A stretch of DNA of 64,000 nucleotides from Burkholderiales bacterium (lineage in GTDB: Bacteria > Pseudomonadota > Gammaproteobacteria > Burkholderiales > Casimicrobiaceae), in the NCBI GenBank assembly GCA_025927765.1, contig JAICKU010000008.1, positions 18,536-82,535 on the forward strand, read 5' to 3'. Below the pieces are notes generated by a model, which saw only the letters and a list, made by a program, of their open reading frames with translations, did no database searches and was not told the DNA's origin. The translations under genes and the position numbers were made by a program. Within the stretch, counting starts at the first letter, position 1. Each line of letters opens with the position of its first letter. This document shows positions 32,962 through 43,047 of the stretch, piece by piece.

Positions 32962-33429
32962 CTAAGCCTGCGCGGCCGCGCGCGGCGGCCGTTCGTCATG
33001 CAGCACGGCAACCTCGCAGGGCGACGTGCGCTGCTGGCGCACGAGCTCGGCGAGCGTCACCGATTGGAGGTACGCGAGGATGCAATCGTTGAGGCCCGCC
33101 CACAGTCCGTGCGTCATGCACCGGCGATCGTCGTGGCAGTTCTCGCGCCCGCGACACTGCGTCGCATCGATGGGCTCGTCGACGGCAAGCATGATGTCCG
33201 CGACCGCGAGGCGCTCCGGCGCGCGGCCCAGCGTGTAGCCCCCGCCCGGCCCGCGCACGCTCTCGACGAGGCCACTGCGCCGCAGCTTGCAGAAGAGCTG
33301 CTCGAGGTACGCGAGCGAGATCTTCTGCCGCTCCGCGATCGCGGACAGCGTCACCGGCCCCGCACTGCCGTGCAGCGCGACGTCGAGCATGGCGGTGACC
33401 GCGAAGCGTCCCTTGGTCGTCAGGCGCAT
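32962..33429 (-). CDS. iscR: Rrf2-family iron-sulfur regulator IscR
   Basis: IscR is a winged-helix regulator that senses [2Fe-2S] supply. The 155 residues begin [20 protein letters not shown]. The ligands are all in place in [16 protein letters not shown] (three Cys and one His). It is the first gene of iscR-iscS-iscU-iscA. The 47-bp gap to cysE contains no IscR operator that I can recognise. Confidence 0.95.
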   Translation of the reverse strand: MRLTTKGRFAVTAMLDVALHGSAGPVTLSAIAERQKISLAYLEQLFCKLRRSGLVESVRGPGGGYTLGRAPERLAVADIMLAVDEPIDATQCRGRENCHDDRRCMTHGLWAGLNDCILAYLQSVTLAELVRQQRTSPCEVAVLHDERPPRAAAQA

Positions 33430-33476
33430 TTCAAGCGTCGATCCTTGAACAAATCATCAACGACGAACGTTCTCGC

Positions 33477-34232
33477 CTATTCGAACATGCGGTTGATCTG
33501 CCGCGGGTCAAATGCATCGGCCACTTCTTTCGCCGACGTGCAGTCGACGCCTTCCTGCTGCAAAAGCGAGCAGAGCCGATCGAAGCGCTCCTCGGTCGCC
33601 GCGGCGTGCTCGAGGAGCTTGTGGATCGCCTGCACGACGGGATCGTCCATGTCGGACGAGATCGCGTAGGCCGAAAAGCCCAGCTTCGCGGCCTGCGCCT
33701 CGTGGCGGTCGCGGTCGGATTCGGTGAGCGTGCGTGCGGGAATGCCGACAGCCGTCGCGCCGGACGGGACATCGCGCACCACCACCGCGTTCGAGCCGAT
33801 CTTCGCCGCGTCGCCGATATGGATCGGTCCGAGGATCTTTGCGCCGGCGCCGACGACGACGCCCCTGCCGAGCGTCGGGTGCCGCTTGCCCTTGTTCCAC
33901 GACGTGCCGCCGAGCGTGACGCCGTGATAGAGCGTCGTGTCGTCGCCGATTTCCGCCGTTTCGCCGACGACGACGCCCATGCCGTGGTCGATGAACACGC
34001 GCCGGCCGATGCGCGCGCCGGGATGGATCTCGATGCCGGTCCCGAAGCGGCTCCAGTGCGCGAGCCAGCGCGCGAGCCAGCGCAGGCCCATCCGCCACGC
34101 GGGATGCACGACGACGCGATGCCACACGAGCGCATGCAGGCCCGGGTAGCAGGTCAGTACCTCCCACCAGGTGCGCGCCGCGGGGTCGCGCTCGAACACG
34201 ACACGGATGTCTTCGCGCAGGCGATCGAACAT
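33477..34232 (-). CDS. cysE: Serine O-acetyltransferase
   Basis: CysE acetylates serine to provide the precursor of cysteine, the IscS substrate. The 251 residues contain the N-terminal helical part ([20 protein letters not shown]) and left-handed hexapeptide repeats with the acetyltransferase blocks [20 protein letters not shown] and [16 protein letters not shown]. The position directly upstream of iscR is conserved in many Proteobacteria. Confidence 0.96.
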   Translation of the reverse strand: MFDRLREDIRVVFERDPAARTWWEVLTCYPGLHALVWHRVVVHPAWRMGLRWLARWLAHWSRFGTGIEIHPGARIGRRVFIDHGMGVVVGETAEIGDDTTLYHGVTLGGTSWNKGKRHPTLGRGVVVGAGAKILGPIHIGDAAKIGSNAVVVRDVPSGATAVGIPARTLTESDRDRHEAQAAKLGFSAYAISSDMDDPVVQAIHKLLEHAAATEERFDRLCSLLQQEGVDCTSAKEVADAFDPRQINRMFE

Positions 34233-34294
34233 TCGGCGATTATGCCATTTCCCGAGTTTTTTACTCGACTATTGCCGATGCGCTGCGTGCCCTT

Positions 34295-34303
34295 TGCTAC
34301 ACT
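34295..34303 (+). promoter_or_regulatory. Extended -10 promoter for the small secreted protein gene
   Basis: TGCTACACT fits TGn-TAnnnT and lies 45 bp before the ATG at 34348, with no clear -35. A short hairpin, CGAGT-ttttt-ACTCG (34253-34267), lies further upstream between the divergent genes. Confidence 0.45.
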
Positions 34304-34347
34304 GGCGCGCGCCGACCGCGCCCTCGCGGCCGAGGAGGACATTCGAG

Positions 34348-34668
34348 ATGCCAACATTGCTTCGTCGCGCGTGGCTCGTCGTGCCGCTCGCGGCGCTCGC
34401 CTGCATGACTGCCGTCGATGCCGGCGCCGCCGATCAGTCGCGGCAGTGCACGAAGGCGCAGCGCAAGGTCACGAAGGAGCAGAACTGGGCCGTGCGGGCC
34501 GAGGCGACGAGCGAGCGCGATCGCAAGGGACGTGCAAGCTGCACCACACCCGAAGTCTGCCAACGCTACGACGCGCGCCTCGGCGAAATGGAAAAGCGCA
34601 AGCTGCGCCACGAGTCGCGGCTCGCGAAATTCAAGGCCGACGCGGCGAAGGCCTGCGCGAGCGGCTAG
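34348..34668 (+). CDS. Small secreted protein of unknown function
   Basis: The 106-residue protein has a signal peptide (LVVPLAALACMTAVDAGAA). A charged mature part of about 79 residues follows, with four cysteines in the CTKAQ, SCTT, VCQRY and ACASG contexts and a Lys/Arg/Glu-rich helical segment (GEMEKRKLRHESRLAKFKAD). GAGGAGG lies 9-10 bases before the ATG. I do not recognise the family. It is transcribed alone, divergent from cysE and convergent with the DUF3667 gene 3 bp away. Confidence 0.7.
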   Translation: MPTLLRRAWLVVPLAALACMTAVDAGAADQSRQCTKAQRKVTKEQNWAVRAEATSERDRKGRASCTTPEVCQRYDARLGEMEKRKLRHESRLAKFKADAAKACASG

Positions 34669-34671
34669 CTT

Positions 34672-35610
34672 CTAACGCAGCAGCACCGCGGCCACGACGA
34701 CCATCGCGGTCGCGACCGCGAAGAGCAGCAGGTAGACGAGCCCGATCACGCCCGCGCGCAGCACCACGCCCGGCCATCGGCCGCCGTACACGGCCTTCAG
34801 CGCGACGAGCGCGTAGACGAACGCGCCGACGACGAGCACGGTGTGAAGGGGTGCCCACGGCGTCACGACGACGAACGTCGCGACGACGAACGCGAACGCA
34901 TGCAGATGCGCGCCGAACACGAGGTGCGCCGCATAGTGCCGCGGACGATCGGGATGGCGGCCGCGACTGCCGGCATAGGCGAGTGCGACCAGCAACGCGA
35001 AGAGCGGCAGCAGCGCGATCGCCGCATACGGCGCGTAGCGGAACAATCCGCTCTTCAACTGCTCGCCCTTCAGGTCGCGCGGCAGCTTGTTGAACGCGTC
35101 GAGCCGCTCGCGCACCGGCGCGAAGACCTTTGCCTTGCCGAGATCGATGTCGAGCACGGGCTCGACGTCGTCGGCGCCGAGCCGCACCTCGGCCCGCGTC
35201 TTCGCGGCGCCGCCGTCCGCAGCGTCGGGTGACTCGAATTGGCGAAACGTCGGTGTGCCGGCCGTGAGGCGCATCACGGCGAAGAGCACGATCGACAGCG
35301 CGACGAAAAGGCGTGCGGGCGCCACGTAGCGCCTGCGGCGGCCGACGAGATACTCGCGCGTCAGGAAACCGGGGCGCAGCAGCAGCGCCGCGAGCGTGCG
35401 CCACATGCGTCCGTCGAAACGGATGTAGCGGCCCGCCGCGTCGCGCAGGAACGCGAAGGCCGACGGCAGTTCGATGCGCGTCTCCTGTCCGCACGATGGA
35501 CAGTAATTCCCGGGCGCACCGGCGCCGCAATTGGGGCATGGCCGCATCGCCTCGGCTTCCGGGCGCACGATGTTGCGCGCGCGTTCGGTGCGCTGCGTGA
35601 GGACGTTCAT
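34672..35610 (-). CDS. DUF3667-type zinc-ribbon membrane protein
   Basis: The 312 residues begin with a short tail and a zinc ribbon, CPNCGAGAPGNYCPSCGQ (about 24-41). The segment RFDGRMWRTLAALLLRPGFL follows, then LTREYLVGRRRRYVAPARLF and four or five membrane helices in the C-terminal half. This is the DUF3667 pattern; its function is not known. The start overlaps the trmJ stop (ATGA), so translation is coupled. A second ATG at 35547 would remove 21 residues but keep the zinc ribbon. Confidence 0.82.
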   Translation of the reverse strand: MNVLTQRTERARNIVRPEAEAMRPCPNCGAGAPGNYCPSCGQETRIELPSAFAFLRDAAGRYIRFDGRMWRTLAALLLRPGFLTREYLVGRRRRYVAPARLFVALSIVLFAVMRLTAGTPTFRQFESPDAADGGAAKTRAEVRLGADDVEPVLDIDLGKAKVFAPVRERLDAFNKLPRDLKGEQLKSGLFRYAPYAAIALLPLFALLVALAYAGSRGRHPDRPRHYAAHLVFGAHLHAFAFVVATFVVVTPWAPLHTVLVVGAFVYALVALKAVYGGRWPGVVLRAGVIGLVYLLLFAVATAMVVVAAVLLR

Positions 35611-36344
35611 CGCGGTTCGCGCGCGCAGACGTCGTCGATGCGTGCGAGCACGCCGCGCAGGATGTTCACTTCCTCGTGCTCGAGGCCCGAGCGCGAGAAC
35701 AGGCGCCGCAGCCGCGTCATCAGCCGCCGGGGCCGCTCGGGATCGTAGAAGCCGAGCGTGCGCAGCGTCGCGAGCGCGTGCGCGTACAGCGCCTCGATCT
35801 CGTCGTGCGTCGCGGTGGCGAAGCGACGCGCCTCGGGCACGTCGCCGCCCACGGCGGCCATGCGTAATTCCCAGGTCGCGACCTGCACGGCCGCCGCGAG
35901 GTTGAGCGAGCCGTACTCGGGATTCGCGGCGATCGTCGCGGCATGGGTACAGCGCAGCAGCTGCTCGTTCGAAAGCCCCGACATCTCGGTGCCGAACACG
36001 AAGGCAACATCGCCGCCGACGGTCGCTGCGACCGCGCGCGCGGCCGCGTCGCGCAGCGGCAGCACGCGGCCGGCGAACTTGCGCGAGCGTGCAGTCATGG
36101 CGACCGAGAGCACGCTGCCTTCGAGCGCCTCGTCGAGCGTGTCGACGACGCGCGCGCGCTCGAGCACGTGTGTCGCACCGGCGGCAAGCGCCGTGGCATC
36201 GGCGTGCGGGAAGTGCTTCGGGCGCACGAGCGCGAGGCGCGTGAGGCCCATCGTCAGCATCGCGCGCGCCGCCGCGCCGATGTTCGCGGCAAGGCTCGTT
36301 TCGACGAGCACGATGCGGATGCGGCCGAGGGCTGGCGCGGGCAT
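35607..36344 (-). CDS. trmJ: tRNA (cytidine/uridine-2'-O-)-methyltransferase TrmJ
   Basis: This SPOUT-fold methyltransferase modifies position 32 of tRNAs. The 245 residues contain RIRIVLVETSLAANIGAAAR (motif 1), FVFGTEMSGLSNEQL (motif 2) and NPEYGSLNLAAAVQVATWEL (motif 3), all TrmJ-like. The ATG at 36344 lies in the arm of a palindrome shared with the divergent suhB start. An in-frame extension exists but would run through suhB. Confidence 0.93.
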   Translation of the reverse strand: MPAPALGRIRIVLVETSLAANIGAAARAMLTMGLTRLALVRPKHFPHADATALAAGATHVLERARVVDTLDEALEGSVLSVAMTARSRKFAGRVLPLRDAAARAVAATVGGDVAFVFGTEMSGLSNEQLLRCTHAATIAANPEYGSLNLAAAVQVATWELRMAAVGGDVPEARRFATATHDEIEALYAHALATLRTLGFYDPERPRRLMTRLRRLFSRSGLEHEEVNILRGVLARIDDVCAREPR

Positions 36345-36360
36345 TCCGTAGAATAGCGGA

Positions 36361-36363
<3 letters not shown>
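36342..36363. promoter_or_regulatory. Palindromic bidirectional start region of trmJ and suhB
   Basis: CATTCCG (36342-36348) and CGGAATG (36357-36363) are perfect inverted arms around TAGAATAG. The trmJ start codon is in one arm and the suhB start codon in the other. TAGAAT (plus strand) and TATTCT (minus strand) resemble -10 boxes 6-7 bases before each ATG, so both transcripts could be leaderless. There is no -35 consensus. Confidence 0.45.
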
Positions 36364-37175
<812 letters not shown>

Positions 37176-37185
<10 letters not shown>

Positions 37186-37204
37186 GGTCCGACCCTACTT
37201 TTCC
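37176..37204. repeat. Palindromic dispersed repeat, copy 3 (compact)
   Basis: GGAAAAGTAGGGTC (37176-37189) and GACCCTACTTTTCC (37191-37204) are perfect 14-bp arms around one base. The palindrome supplies TAG stops for suhB (37183-37185) and for the convergent AI-2E-type transporter (37195-37197 on the minus strand). The A-tract/T-tract flanks make it a plausible bidirectional terminator. Confidence 0.9.
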
Positions 37205-38307
37205 CGCTCCACGCTCCGAAGCTCGGCCCACTCGGCAATCAGCGCGTAGCCGACCGCGAGCAGCACGGGTCCGAGGAACACGCCGATCGCACCGAACGCG
37301 ATCGCGCCGCCGAGCACGCCGAGCAGCACGAGCAGGAACGGCAGCACCGCGCCGCGGCTGATGATGAGCGGCTTGATCACGTTGTCGATCGTCGACACGG
37401 CGAACACCCCCCACAGCAGCACGAAGATCCCCCACGCGGTCTCGCCCGAATTGATGAGCCACAGGCCCGCCGGCGCCCATACGAGCGGCGGTCCGACGGG
37501 CACCGGCGACAGCACGAACGTGAGGAGGCCGAGAAGCGGCGCCGCGGCGATGCCGGCGATCCAGAAGCCGATCGCCGCGACCACGCCCTGCACGAGTGCG
37601 GTGCCGAGGATGCCGAGCACCACGCCGCGCACGGTCAGCGTGGCGACGGTGGCAAGATGCGCGCCGCGCTCGCCCGCGATGCGCCGCGCCGCCACCTGCA
37701 GCCGCTCGGCGATCGCGTAGCCGTCGCGAAACATGAACCACGCGATGAAGATCGACAGCGCGAGCTGCAGCAGCGCGCCGACCACCGACGCGCCCGAGGC
37801 CACCGCGAACTTGCGCAGCGGATCGAGGTACTGCGACAGCACCGCGAGCATTTGCGCGGTGTCGTGCGCCATGCCGTTCCAGTACGCGGCGATCGTCGCG
37901 CCGATCCAGGGCAGCGACGCGATCCAAGGCGGCGCTTCCGGCGGCCCGCCCGCGAGCGCCGCCCTCACCCACGCCACCACGCGCTCGGCGTTGTCCGCGA
38001 TCGTCGCGCCCACGACGACGAACGGCGCGAGCATCAGGAGGGCGAGCACGAGCACCATCGCGAGCGCGGCGAGCGCATCGCGGCCGCCGAGGCGCACGTG
38101 CAGGCGCACGTAGAGCGGCCACGTCGTCGTGCACAGGATCGCCGCCCAGACGAGCGCGGTCAGGAACGGCTGCAGCACGAGGTAGCAGCCGCCGATCAGC
38201 ATCGCCAGCACGGCAAGCGTCAGGATCTGGTCGATCCGCGAAGGCGCTTCAACGACGCTTCGCGCTTCCCGCTGCGCGGCCTCCTCGGGATGCCCTTTCA
38301 GATGCAT
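37195..38307 (-). CDS. AI-2E family (YdiK/TqsA-type) membrane transporter
   Basis: The 370 residues form about eight membrane helices in the family layout: an N-terminal pair (LAVLAMLIGGCYLVLQPFLTA), a long central soluble segment, then LLTFVLSPVPVGPPLVWAPA and AVSTIDNVIKPLIISRG, the best conserved family blocks. The family includes TqsA (an autoinducer-2 exporter), but most members have unknown substrates. A strong GGAGGG ribosome site precedes the ATG. The stop codon is provided by the repeat. It may be cotranscribed with the upstream sensor kinase (69 bp gap). Confidence 0.88.
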   Translation of the reverse strand: MHLKGHPEEAAQREARSVVEAPSRIDQILTLAVLAMLIGGCYLVLQPFLTALVWAAILCTTTWPLYVRLHVRLGGRDALAALAMVLVLALLMLAPFVVVGATIADNAERVVAWVRAALAGGPPEAPPWIASLPWIGATIAAYWNGMAHDTAQMLAVLSQYLDPLRKFAVASGASVVGALLQLALSIFIAWFMFRDGYAIAERLQVAARRIAGERGAHLATVATLTVRGVVLGILGTALVQGVVAAIGFWIAGIAAAPLLGLLTFVLSPVPVGPPLVWAPAGLWLINSGETAWGIFVLLWGVFAVSTIDNVIKPLIISRGAVLPFLLVLLGVLGGAIAFGAIGVFLGPVLLAVGYALIAEWAELRSVEREK

Positions 38308-38376
38308 TGCAGTTCCCTCCGCGCTTTGCGCTTCGGGGCTCGTTCGCCCTTGGGGCGGCCCGTCGGGCTCACCTGA

Positions 38377-41007
38377 TCACGCCCGACGCGGTGCGTCGGC
38401 AAGAATGGCTTCGATGCGCGCGTCGAGTTGCTCGAGGTCGACCGGCTTCACGAGGTAGCCGTCGAAGCCCGCCTCGCGCGCCTGTTCCGTGTCTCCGGGC
38501 TGGCCGTAGCCCGTGATCGCGAGGAGCTTCGCGCGCCGCGCGACGGGATCGGCGTGCAGCTTCTTCGCGAGCTCGTACCCGGTCATGCCGGGCAGGCCGA
38601 TGTCGAGCAGGATCACGTCGGGATCGAACGCGTGCGCGCGCTCCATCGCCTCGGCGGGGTTGTGTGCGGTCTTTACGTCGTAGGCGTTGAGCGAAAGCAG
38701 CGTAGCGATCGCATCCGCGGCGTCGACGTTGTCGTCGACCACGAGCAGCTTCCGCGCAGTCGCCGTCGCACGCGGCGCCCCCTGCTCGCCCGTCGTTGCG
38801 ATGTCCGCCGCGCCGGGCAACCGCAGCACGAACGTGCTCCCGCGACCCCTGCCTTCGCTCGCCGCGTCGATGCTGCCGCCGGACAGGCGCGCGAGCCGCG
38901 CGACGATCGCGAGGCCCGTACCGAGCCGATGCGAGTTGTCGATGCCGGCATTGTCGAAGAGGTCGAACAGGATCGGCTGCAAGGCTTCGTCGATGCCGGC
39001 ACCCGTGTCGTGCACGTCGATCTCCACGTCGCCGTCGACGCTCTTCGCGGTGATGCCGATCTCGCCGCCCTGCGGCGTGTGCTTCGAGGCGTTGCCGATC
39101 AGGATCGACAGCATCTGCTCGACGCGCTCGGCGTCGCCCTGCACGTGCACGCCCGGCTCGACGTCGATCGCGACCTGCTGGCCGCGGTCGCGCATGGCCG
39201 CGGCATGACGCGCGGTCGCGCGCTCGACGGCGGCTTCGACGTCGACCCGCCCGATGTCGAGCTGCACGTTGCCGCTGTCCAGTCGCGAGAGGTCGAGAAG
39301 ATCGTCGACGAGCCCGGCGAGACGTGCGCAGTTGCGCTCGATGATCTCCTGCGCGCGTTGCACGCGCGGGTCGTTGCCGGCGGGCATGCGTTGCAAAAGC
39401 TCGATCGAGCTTCGGATCGGCGCGAGCGGGTTGCGCAGTTCATGCGCGAGCGACGCCAGGAACGCGGTGCGGCGCTGCTCGAACAAGCCGCGCGTCGTCG
39501 CCGCCTCCTTGCGATCGGTCACGTCGAGCACCGCGCCGATGTACCCGGCGAAATGCGCGTCGCCGTCGAAGCGCGGCGCGCCGTGGTCGAGCACCCAGCG
39601 GTACTGGCCATCGTGCCGCCGCAGCCGGTATTCGAGCGTGAACGACGTGCGCGCCTCGAACGCGTCGGCGAACGCCGCCTGCCGCGGACCGAAGTCCTCG
39701 GGGTGGATGCAGGCGGTCCAGCCATCGCCGAGCTCCTCGTCTTCTCGGCGACCGGTGAACGCGAGCCACGCGGGATTGACGTAGACGTAGGCGCGATTCT
39801 CGTCCGACATCCACACCGGCAGCGGCATCTGGTCGGCCAGCACGCGAAAGCGCGCTTCGCTTTCCTCGAGCGCGGCGCGCGCACGCCGCGCTTCGGTCGT
39901 GTCGTGGAACACGAGCACGAAGCCCGCGGGCGCATCGTTGCGCCCGCGCAGCGGACGCACCTTCGACGCGACCGCGCGCTCGGTGCCGTCGCGCGCGACG
40001 AGCAGCATGCCCGCGGTCGCATCCGCCTGCTCTTCCTCGACCGACAGCGTGGTGTTGCGCCGCGTGCTCTCGTCGATCGTGCGGAAGATTCGCGACAGCG
40101 GCTTGCCGACCGCCTCGGCAGCGGGCCACCCGGTCAGCGCCACCGCGCAGTGGTTGACGAACGTCACCGTCCACTGCGCGTCGGTCGCGATCACCGCGTC
40201 CGCGATCGATTGCAGCGTCACCTGCATGCGATCGCGCTCCGCTGCGAGGTCGCGTCGCGCGCGCTCGAGGCCCGCTTCGCGCGCGAGCACTTCGCGGGCG
40301 AGCGTCTGCGCGCGCTCGCGCGAGGCGCGCAGCGCCGACGCGATGCCGCCGATGCAGAGCGCAGCGGCGCAATAGAGCCCGAGCTGCACCGCGTCGTCCA
40401 CGCCGAGCACGCCGAAGCGATCGCGCGGCGACAGGTATGCGTACCAGGAAATGCCCGCGCCGAGCAGCGTCGCCAGGGCGGCGGGCCCGAGGCCGCCGTA
40501 CCACGCGGCGAAGGCCACCGACAGCAGAAGGGGCGCGTACGTCACCTGCTGGCCGAGCAGCGGATCGAGCAGGATGCGCACGCCCCAGGCGGCGATGCAG
40601 GCAAGCACCGCGACGACGTACGCCCAGGCGACGTTCGCGAGCACCGGCTTCGGCGGGACGATGGGCTCGCTCGCCTCCTCGTCGTCTTCGAGGTCCGCCT
40701 CGCCCGACCCGAGCGAGTTCAGGATCCACGCCACGACGAACGCGACGACGGCAGGCAAGCCAAGGCCGAGGCCCGCGACGGTGAGGGCCACGAGCAGGTC
40801 GTCGACGCCGACCGTGCGAAACACCGCCCACACGATGACGGCGCCGCTCGCGACGAGGAATGCGCCCCCGATCCACGTGAGTCCCTGGGCGATCTGCGAA
40901 AGCGTACGGTCGCGTTCCAAATTGGCGCTGATCCTCGTGCTGCGAACAGGTGACGGCGCCAGGCACTGCGACAAGACGCCGTCGATTGCGCGGCGCGCGA
41001 CGCGCAC
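38377..41007 (-). CDS. Membrane hybrid sensor histidine kinase (DUF4118-PAS-PAS-HisKA-HATPase-receiver)
   Basis: The 876 residues contain six or so N-terminal membrane helices, with the DUF4118-like YAPLLLSVAFAAWYGGLGPA. Two PAS domains follow (SIADAVIATDAQWTVTFVN and LADQMPLPVWMSDENRAYVY), the second with PAC. The HisKA box is SLAHELRNPLAPI (His522). An HATPase with DTGAGIDEALQPILFDLF and GTGLAIVARLARL is next, and a C-terminal receiver has its phospho-Asp in ILLDIGLPG (about residue 800). All catalytic boxes look intact. The start is read as GTG at 41007. The gene begins 21 bp after the glycosyltransferase and may be the regulatory end of that operon. Confidence 0.88.
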   Translation of the reverse strand: MRVARRAIDGVLSQCLAPSPVRSTRISANLERDRTLSQIAQGLTWIGGAFLVASGAVIVWAVFRTVGVDDLLVALTVAGLGLGLPAVVAFVVAWILNSLGSGEADLEDDEEASEPIVPPKPVLANVAWAYVVAVLACIAAWGVRILLDPLLGQQVTYAPLLLSVAFAAWYGGLGPAALATLLGAGISWYAYLSPRDRFGVLGVDDAVQLGLYCAAALCIGGIASALRASRERAQTLAREVLAREAGLERARRDLAAERDRMQVTLQSIADAVIATDAQWTVTFVNHCAVALTGWPAAEAVGKPLSRIFRTIDESTRRNTTLSVEEEQADATAGMLLVARDGTERAVASKVRPLRGRNDAPAGFVLVFHDTTEARRARAALEESEARFRVLADQMPLPVWMSDENRAYVYVNPAWLAFTGRREDEELGDGWTACIHPEDFGPRQAAFADAFEARTSFTLEYRLRRHDGQYRWVLDHGAPRFDGDAHFAGYIGAVLDVTDRKEAATTRGLFEQRRTAFLASLAHELRNPLAPIRSSIELLQRMPAGNDPRVQRAQEIIERNCARLAGLVDDLLDLSRLDSGNVQLDIGRVDVEAAVERATARHAAAMRDRGQQVAIDVEPGVHVQGDAERVEQMLSILIGNASKHTPQGGEIGITAKSVDGDVEIDVHDTGAGIDEALQPILFDLFDNAGIDNSHRLGTGLAIVARLARLSGGSIDAASEGRGRGSTFVLRLPGAADIATTGEQGAPRATATARKLLVVDDNVDAADAIATLLSLNAYDVKTAHNPAEAMERAHAFDPDVILLDIGLPGMTGYELAKKLHADPVARRAKLLAITGYGQPGDTEQAREAGFDGYLVKPVDLEQLDARIEAILADAPRRA

Positions 41008-41028
41008 CGCGAAGTCCCATTGTATCGG

Positions 41029-42219
41029 TCAGCTGGCGCTTGCCCCGCCGGGCCTCCCCGCGAGGCGGACGGGCGGCGCCGCGCCCCGTGCGCGGGCCGG
41101 GTGCTGCGACGACGCGAGAGTTTGCAGCAGATCGCCCATGCGGCTTGCGCATGCGCGTTGCGGCCACGTTGCGAGCGCGTGCTCGCGCGCTCGCGCGCCG
41201 ATCGCGGCCGCCCAGGGTGGGTCGTCGAGCAGCCCGTCGACAGCGATCGCGAGATTGCGCGCGCTGCCGGGGTCGACCAGGAGTCCGGTACGAAGATGGG
41301 CGATCAGCTCGGGTACGCCGCCGACCGACGTCGCGACGACCGGCAGCCCGGCCGCCATGCCTTCCATGAGCGCGAGCGGCATGCCTTCGGCGTACGAGGG
41401 CACGACGAGCGCGGTGAGCGAGGGCAACAGCGGCAGCGCGTCCCGCGTCTCGCCCATGAAGCGAACGTACGCGTCGAGGCCGAGCAGGTGTACTTCGGCT
41501 TCGAGACGCTCGCGCATCAGCCCGTCGCCGATCACGACGAAGCGGGCACGCGCATGCTTCGGCAGCAGCTCGGCGACCATGCGCACGAAGAGGTCCGGAC
41601 CCTTCTCGGGCGACAGGCGTCCCACGAAGGCCACGAGCGGCGCATCGGCGGGAAAGCCCAGCCGCGTCGCGAACGCGCCGGGCGCTTCGCCGCGATCGGC
41701 CGCGGGCACGCCGTTTTGCACGAGGTGCAGGCGGTCGCGCGCGACGCCGATGGCGAGCGCATGGCTTTCCGCGGCCCGGCATACGACGCTCATGTGCATC
41801 GCGTCGGACATCCGGTGCGCCTCGAGGTCGAGCATCGGCACGCCGCGGCCGTGGATCGTCGCGAGGCCGGGACGCTCGGTCAGCGACGAGACGAGGGACG
41901 CGAGCGCGTGCGCGTTCGCGAGGTGCGCATGCATGACGTCGACGTCGTGGTCGACGACGAACTGCGCAGCGAGTTCGATCGTGAGCCACGGCGGATCGTC
42001 GCGGATCGGTGCGATCAGCACGTCGGCGCCAGCCTCGCGCAGCGCCTCGGTCACGTGGCTTTCGAACGGACACAACGCAGTGACATGGATGTCGCTGCGT
42101 GACCATTCGCGCACGAGCCGCACGACGTAGGTTTCCATGCCGCCGACGATCGCGTTGCCGAGGATCTCCAGCACGTGCAGCGGGCGCGCTGCCGCGCCGG
42201 CCTGCGCGTCGCGCGTCAT
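41029..42219 (-). CDS. Glycosyltransferase, GT4 type
   Basis: The 396 residues have the GT-B two-domain fold. The N-terminal part carries LEILGNAIVGGMETYVVRLV (acceptor-side glycine loop), and the C-terminal part VAFVGRLSPEKGPDLFVRMV and VVPSYAEGMPLALMEGMAAG, the E-x7-E type nucleotide-sugar site. The donor and acceptor sugars are not readable. The ATG overlaps the stop of the amidohydrolase gene (ATGA). It is part of a four-gene minus-strand operon that starts at 46835. Confidence 0.9.
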   Translation of the reverse strand: MTRDAQAGAAARPLHVLEILGNAIVGGMETYVVRLVREWSRSDIHVTALCPFESHVTEALREAGADVLIAPIRDDPPWLTIELAAQFVVDHDVDVMHAHLANAHALASLVSSLTERPGLATIHGRGVPMLDLEAHRMSDAMHMSVVCRAAESHALAIGVARDRLHLVQNGVPAADRGEAPGAFATRLGFPADAPLVAFVGRLSPEKGPDLFVRMVAELLPKHARARFVVIGDGLMRERLEAEVHLLGLDAYVRFMGETRDALPLLPSLTALVVPSYAEGMPLALMEGMAAGLPVVATSVGGVPELIAHLRTGLLVDPGSARNLAIAVDGLLDDPPWAAAIGARAREHALATWPQRACASRMGDLLQTLASSQHPARARGAAPPVRLAGRPGGASAS

Positions 42220-43028
42220 GCTTTCGCGATGCCGAGCCACGCCGCAGCGGTGCCGGCGAAGATGCGCTCGCGATCGCCGGCCGCGACCTCGAGCTCGTCG
42301 AAGAGGCGACGCACCGTGTCGATGCGCGCGGCAATGTCCTTTCCCGCACACGGCAGGAAGCAATCGCTGCCGAACTGCAGCAGCGCGGGCGTCAGCACGT
42401 CGAGCGCGAGACGCAGCACGGGAATCCGATACGGCGGCGGCGGGCCGAACGAGATGTCGAAGCGGAACTGGCTCTCGTCGGGCGGCACGCCGTTGATGAG
42501 GTCGATCACCCCGACGGCGTTCGCCTCGTCGCACCAGGGCCAGCCGAGATGCGCGAGCGTCACCTTGAGCGTCGGATGCTCGCGCACCGCCTCGTATTCG
42601 ACCGGCCGGCAATAGCGTCCCGACTTGCCGTCGATGAAGATGCCGCTGTGGAACAGGATCGGCGCGCGAAATTCGGCGGCGACGGCGAACACCGCCTGTG
42701 CGCAATCGTCGGCGGGCACCCACCCGGACGGCACCATCTTGAGTCCGCGCAGGCGATGCTCGCCGAGCGCGCGCCGCGTTTCGTCGACGGCGCCGGGCAG
42801 GCTCGGATTGACGACCGCGAGGCCGATCAGCCGCTCCTCGTGTCCGCGCACCAGCGACGCGAGGTACGCGTTCGCGCGCGTAAGCGACGCGGCGTCGTGC
42901 ATGCTGTAGCCGTCGGACAGAAACGGCGCGAGCAGCACGCCGGCATCGACGCCCGCTTCGTCGAACGCGCGCAGCACGTCGCCGGCGCGCTCGCGTCCCG
43001 TGCAGTGCAGGTGCGCGTCGATCAGCAC
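42216..43028 (-). CDS. Amidohydrolase family protein (TIM barrel)
   Basis: The 270 residues start MLIDAHLHCTGR, the HxH metal motif of amidohydrolases. FHSG, TLAHLGWPWCDEA and FGSDCFLP provide the later metal ligands (H, H, D). It belongs to the amidohydrolase-2-like group that hydrolyses or decarboxylates small ring compounds. The context suggests a role in processing a sugar or lactone of the glycan, but no substrate can be assigned. It lies 19 bp downstream of the fusion gene and overlaps the glycosyltransferase by 4 bp. Confidence 0.82.
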   Translation of the reverse strand: MLIDAHLHCTGRERAGDVLRAFDEAGVDAGVLLAPFLSDGYSMHDAASLTRANAYLASLVRGHEERLIGLAVVNPSLPGAVDETRRALGEHRLRGLKMVPSGWVPADDCAQAVFAVAAEFRAPILFHSGIFIDGKSGRYCRPVEYEAVREHPTLKVTLAHLGWPWCDEANAVGVIDLINGVPPDESQFRFDISFGPPPPYRIPVLRLALDVLTPALLQFGSDCFLPCAGKDIAARIDTVRRLFDELEVAAGDRERIFAGTAAAWLGIAKA

Positions 43029-43047
43029 GCCGCGGCGCCCGCCCGGG

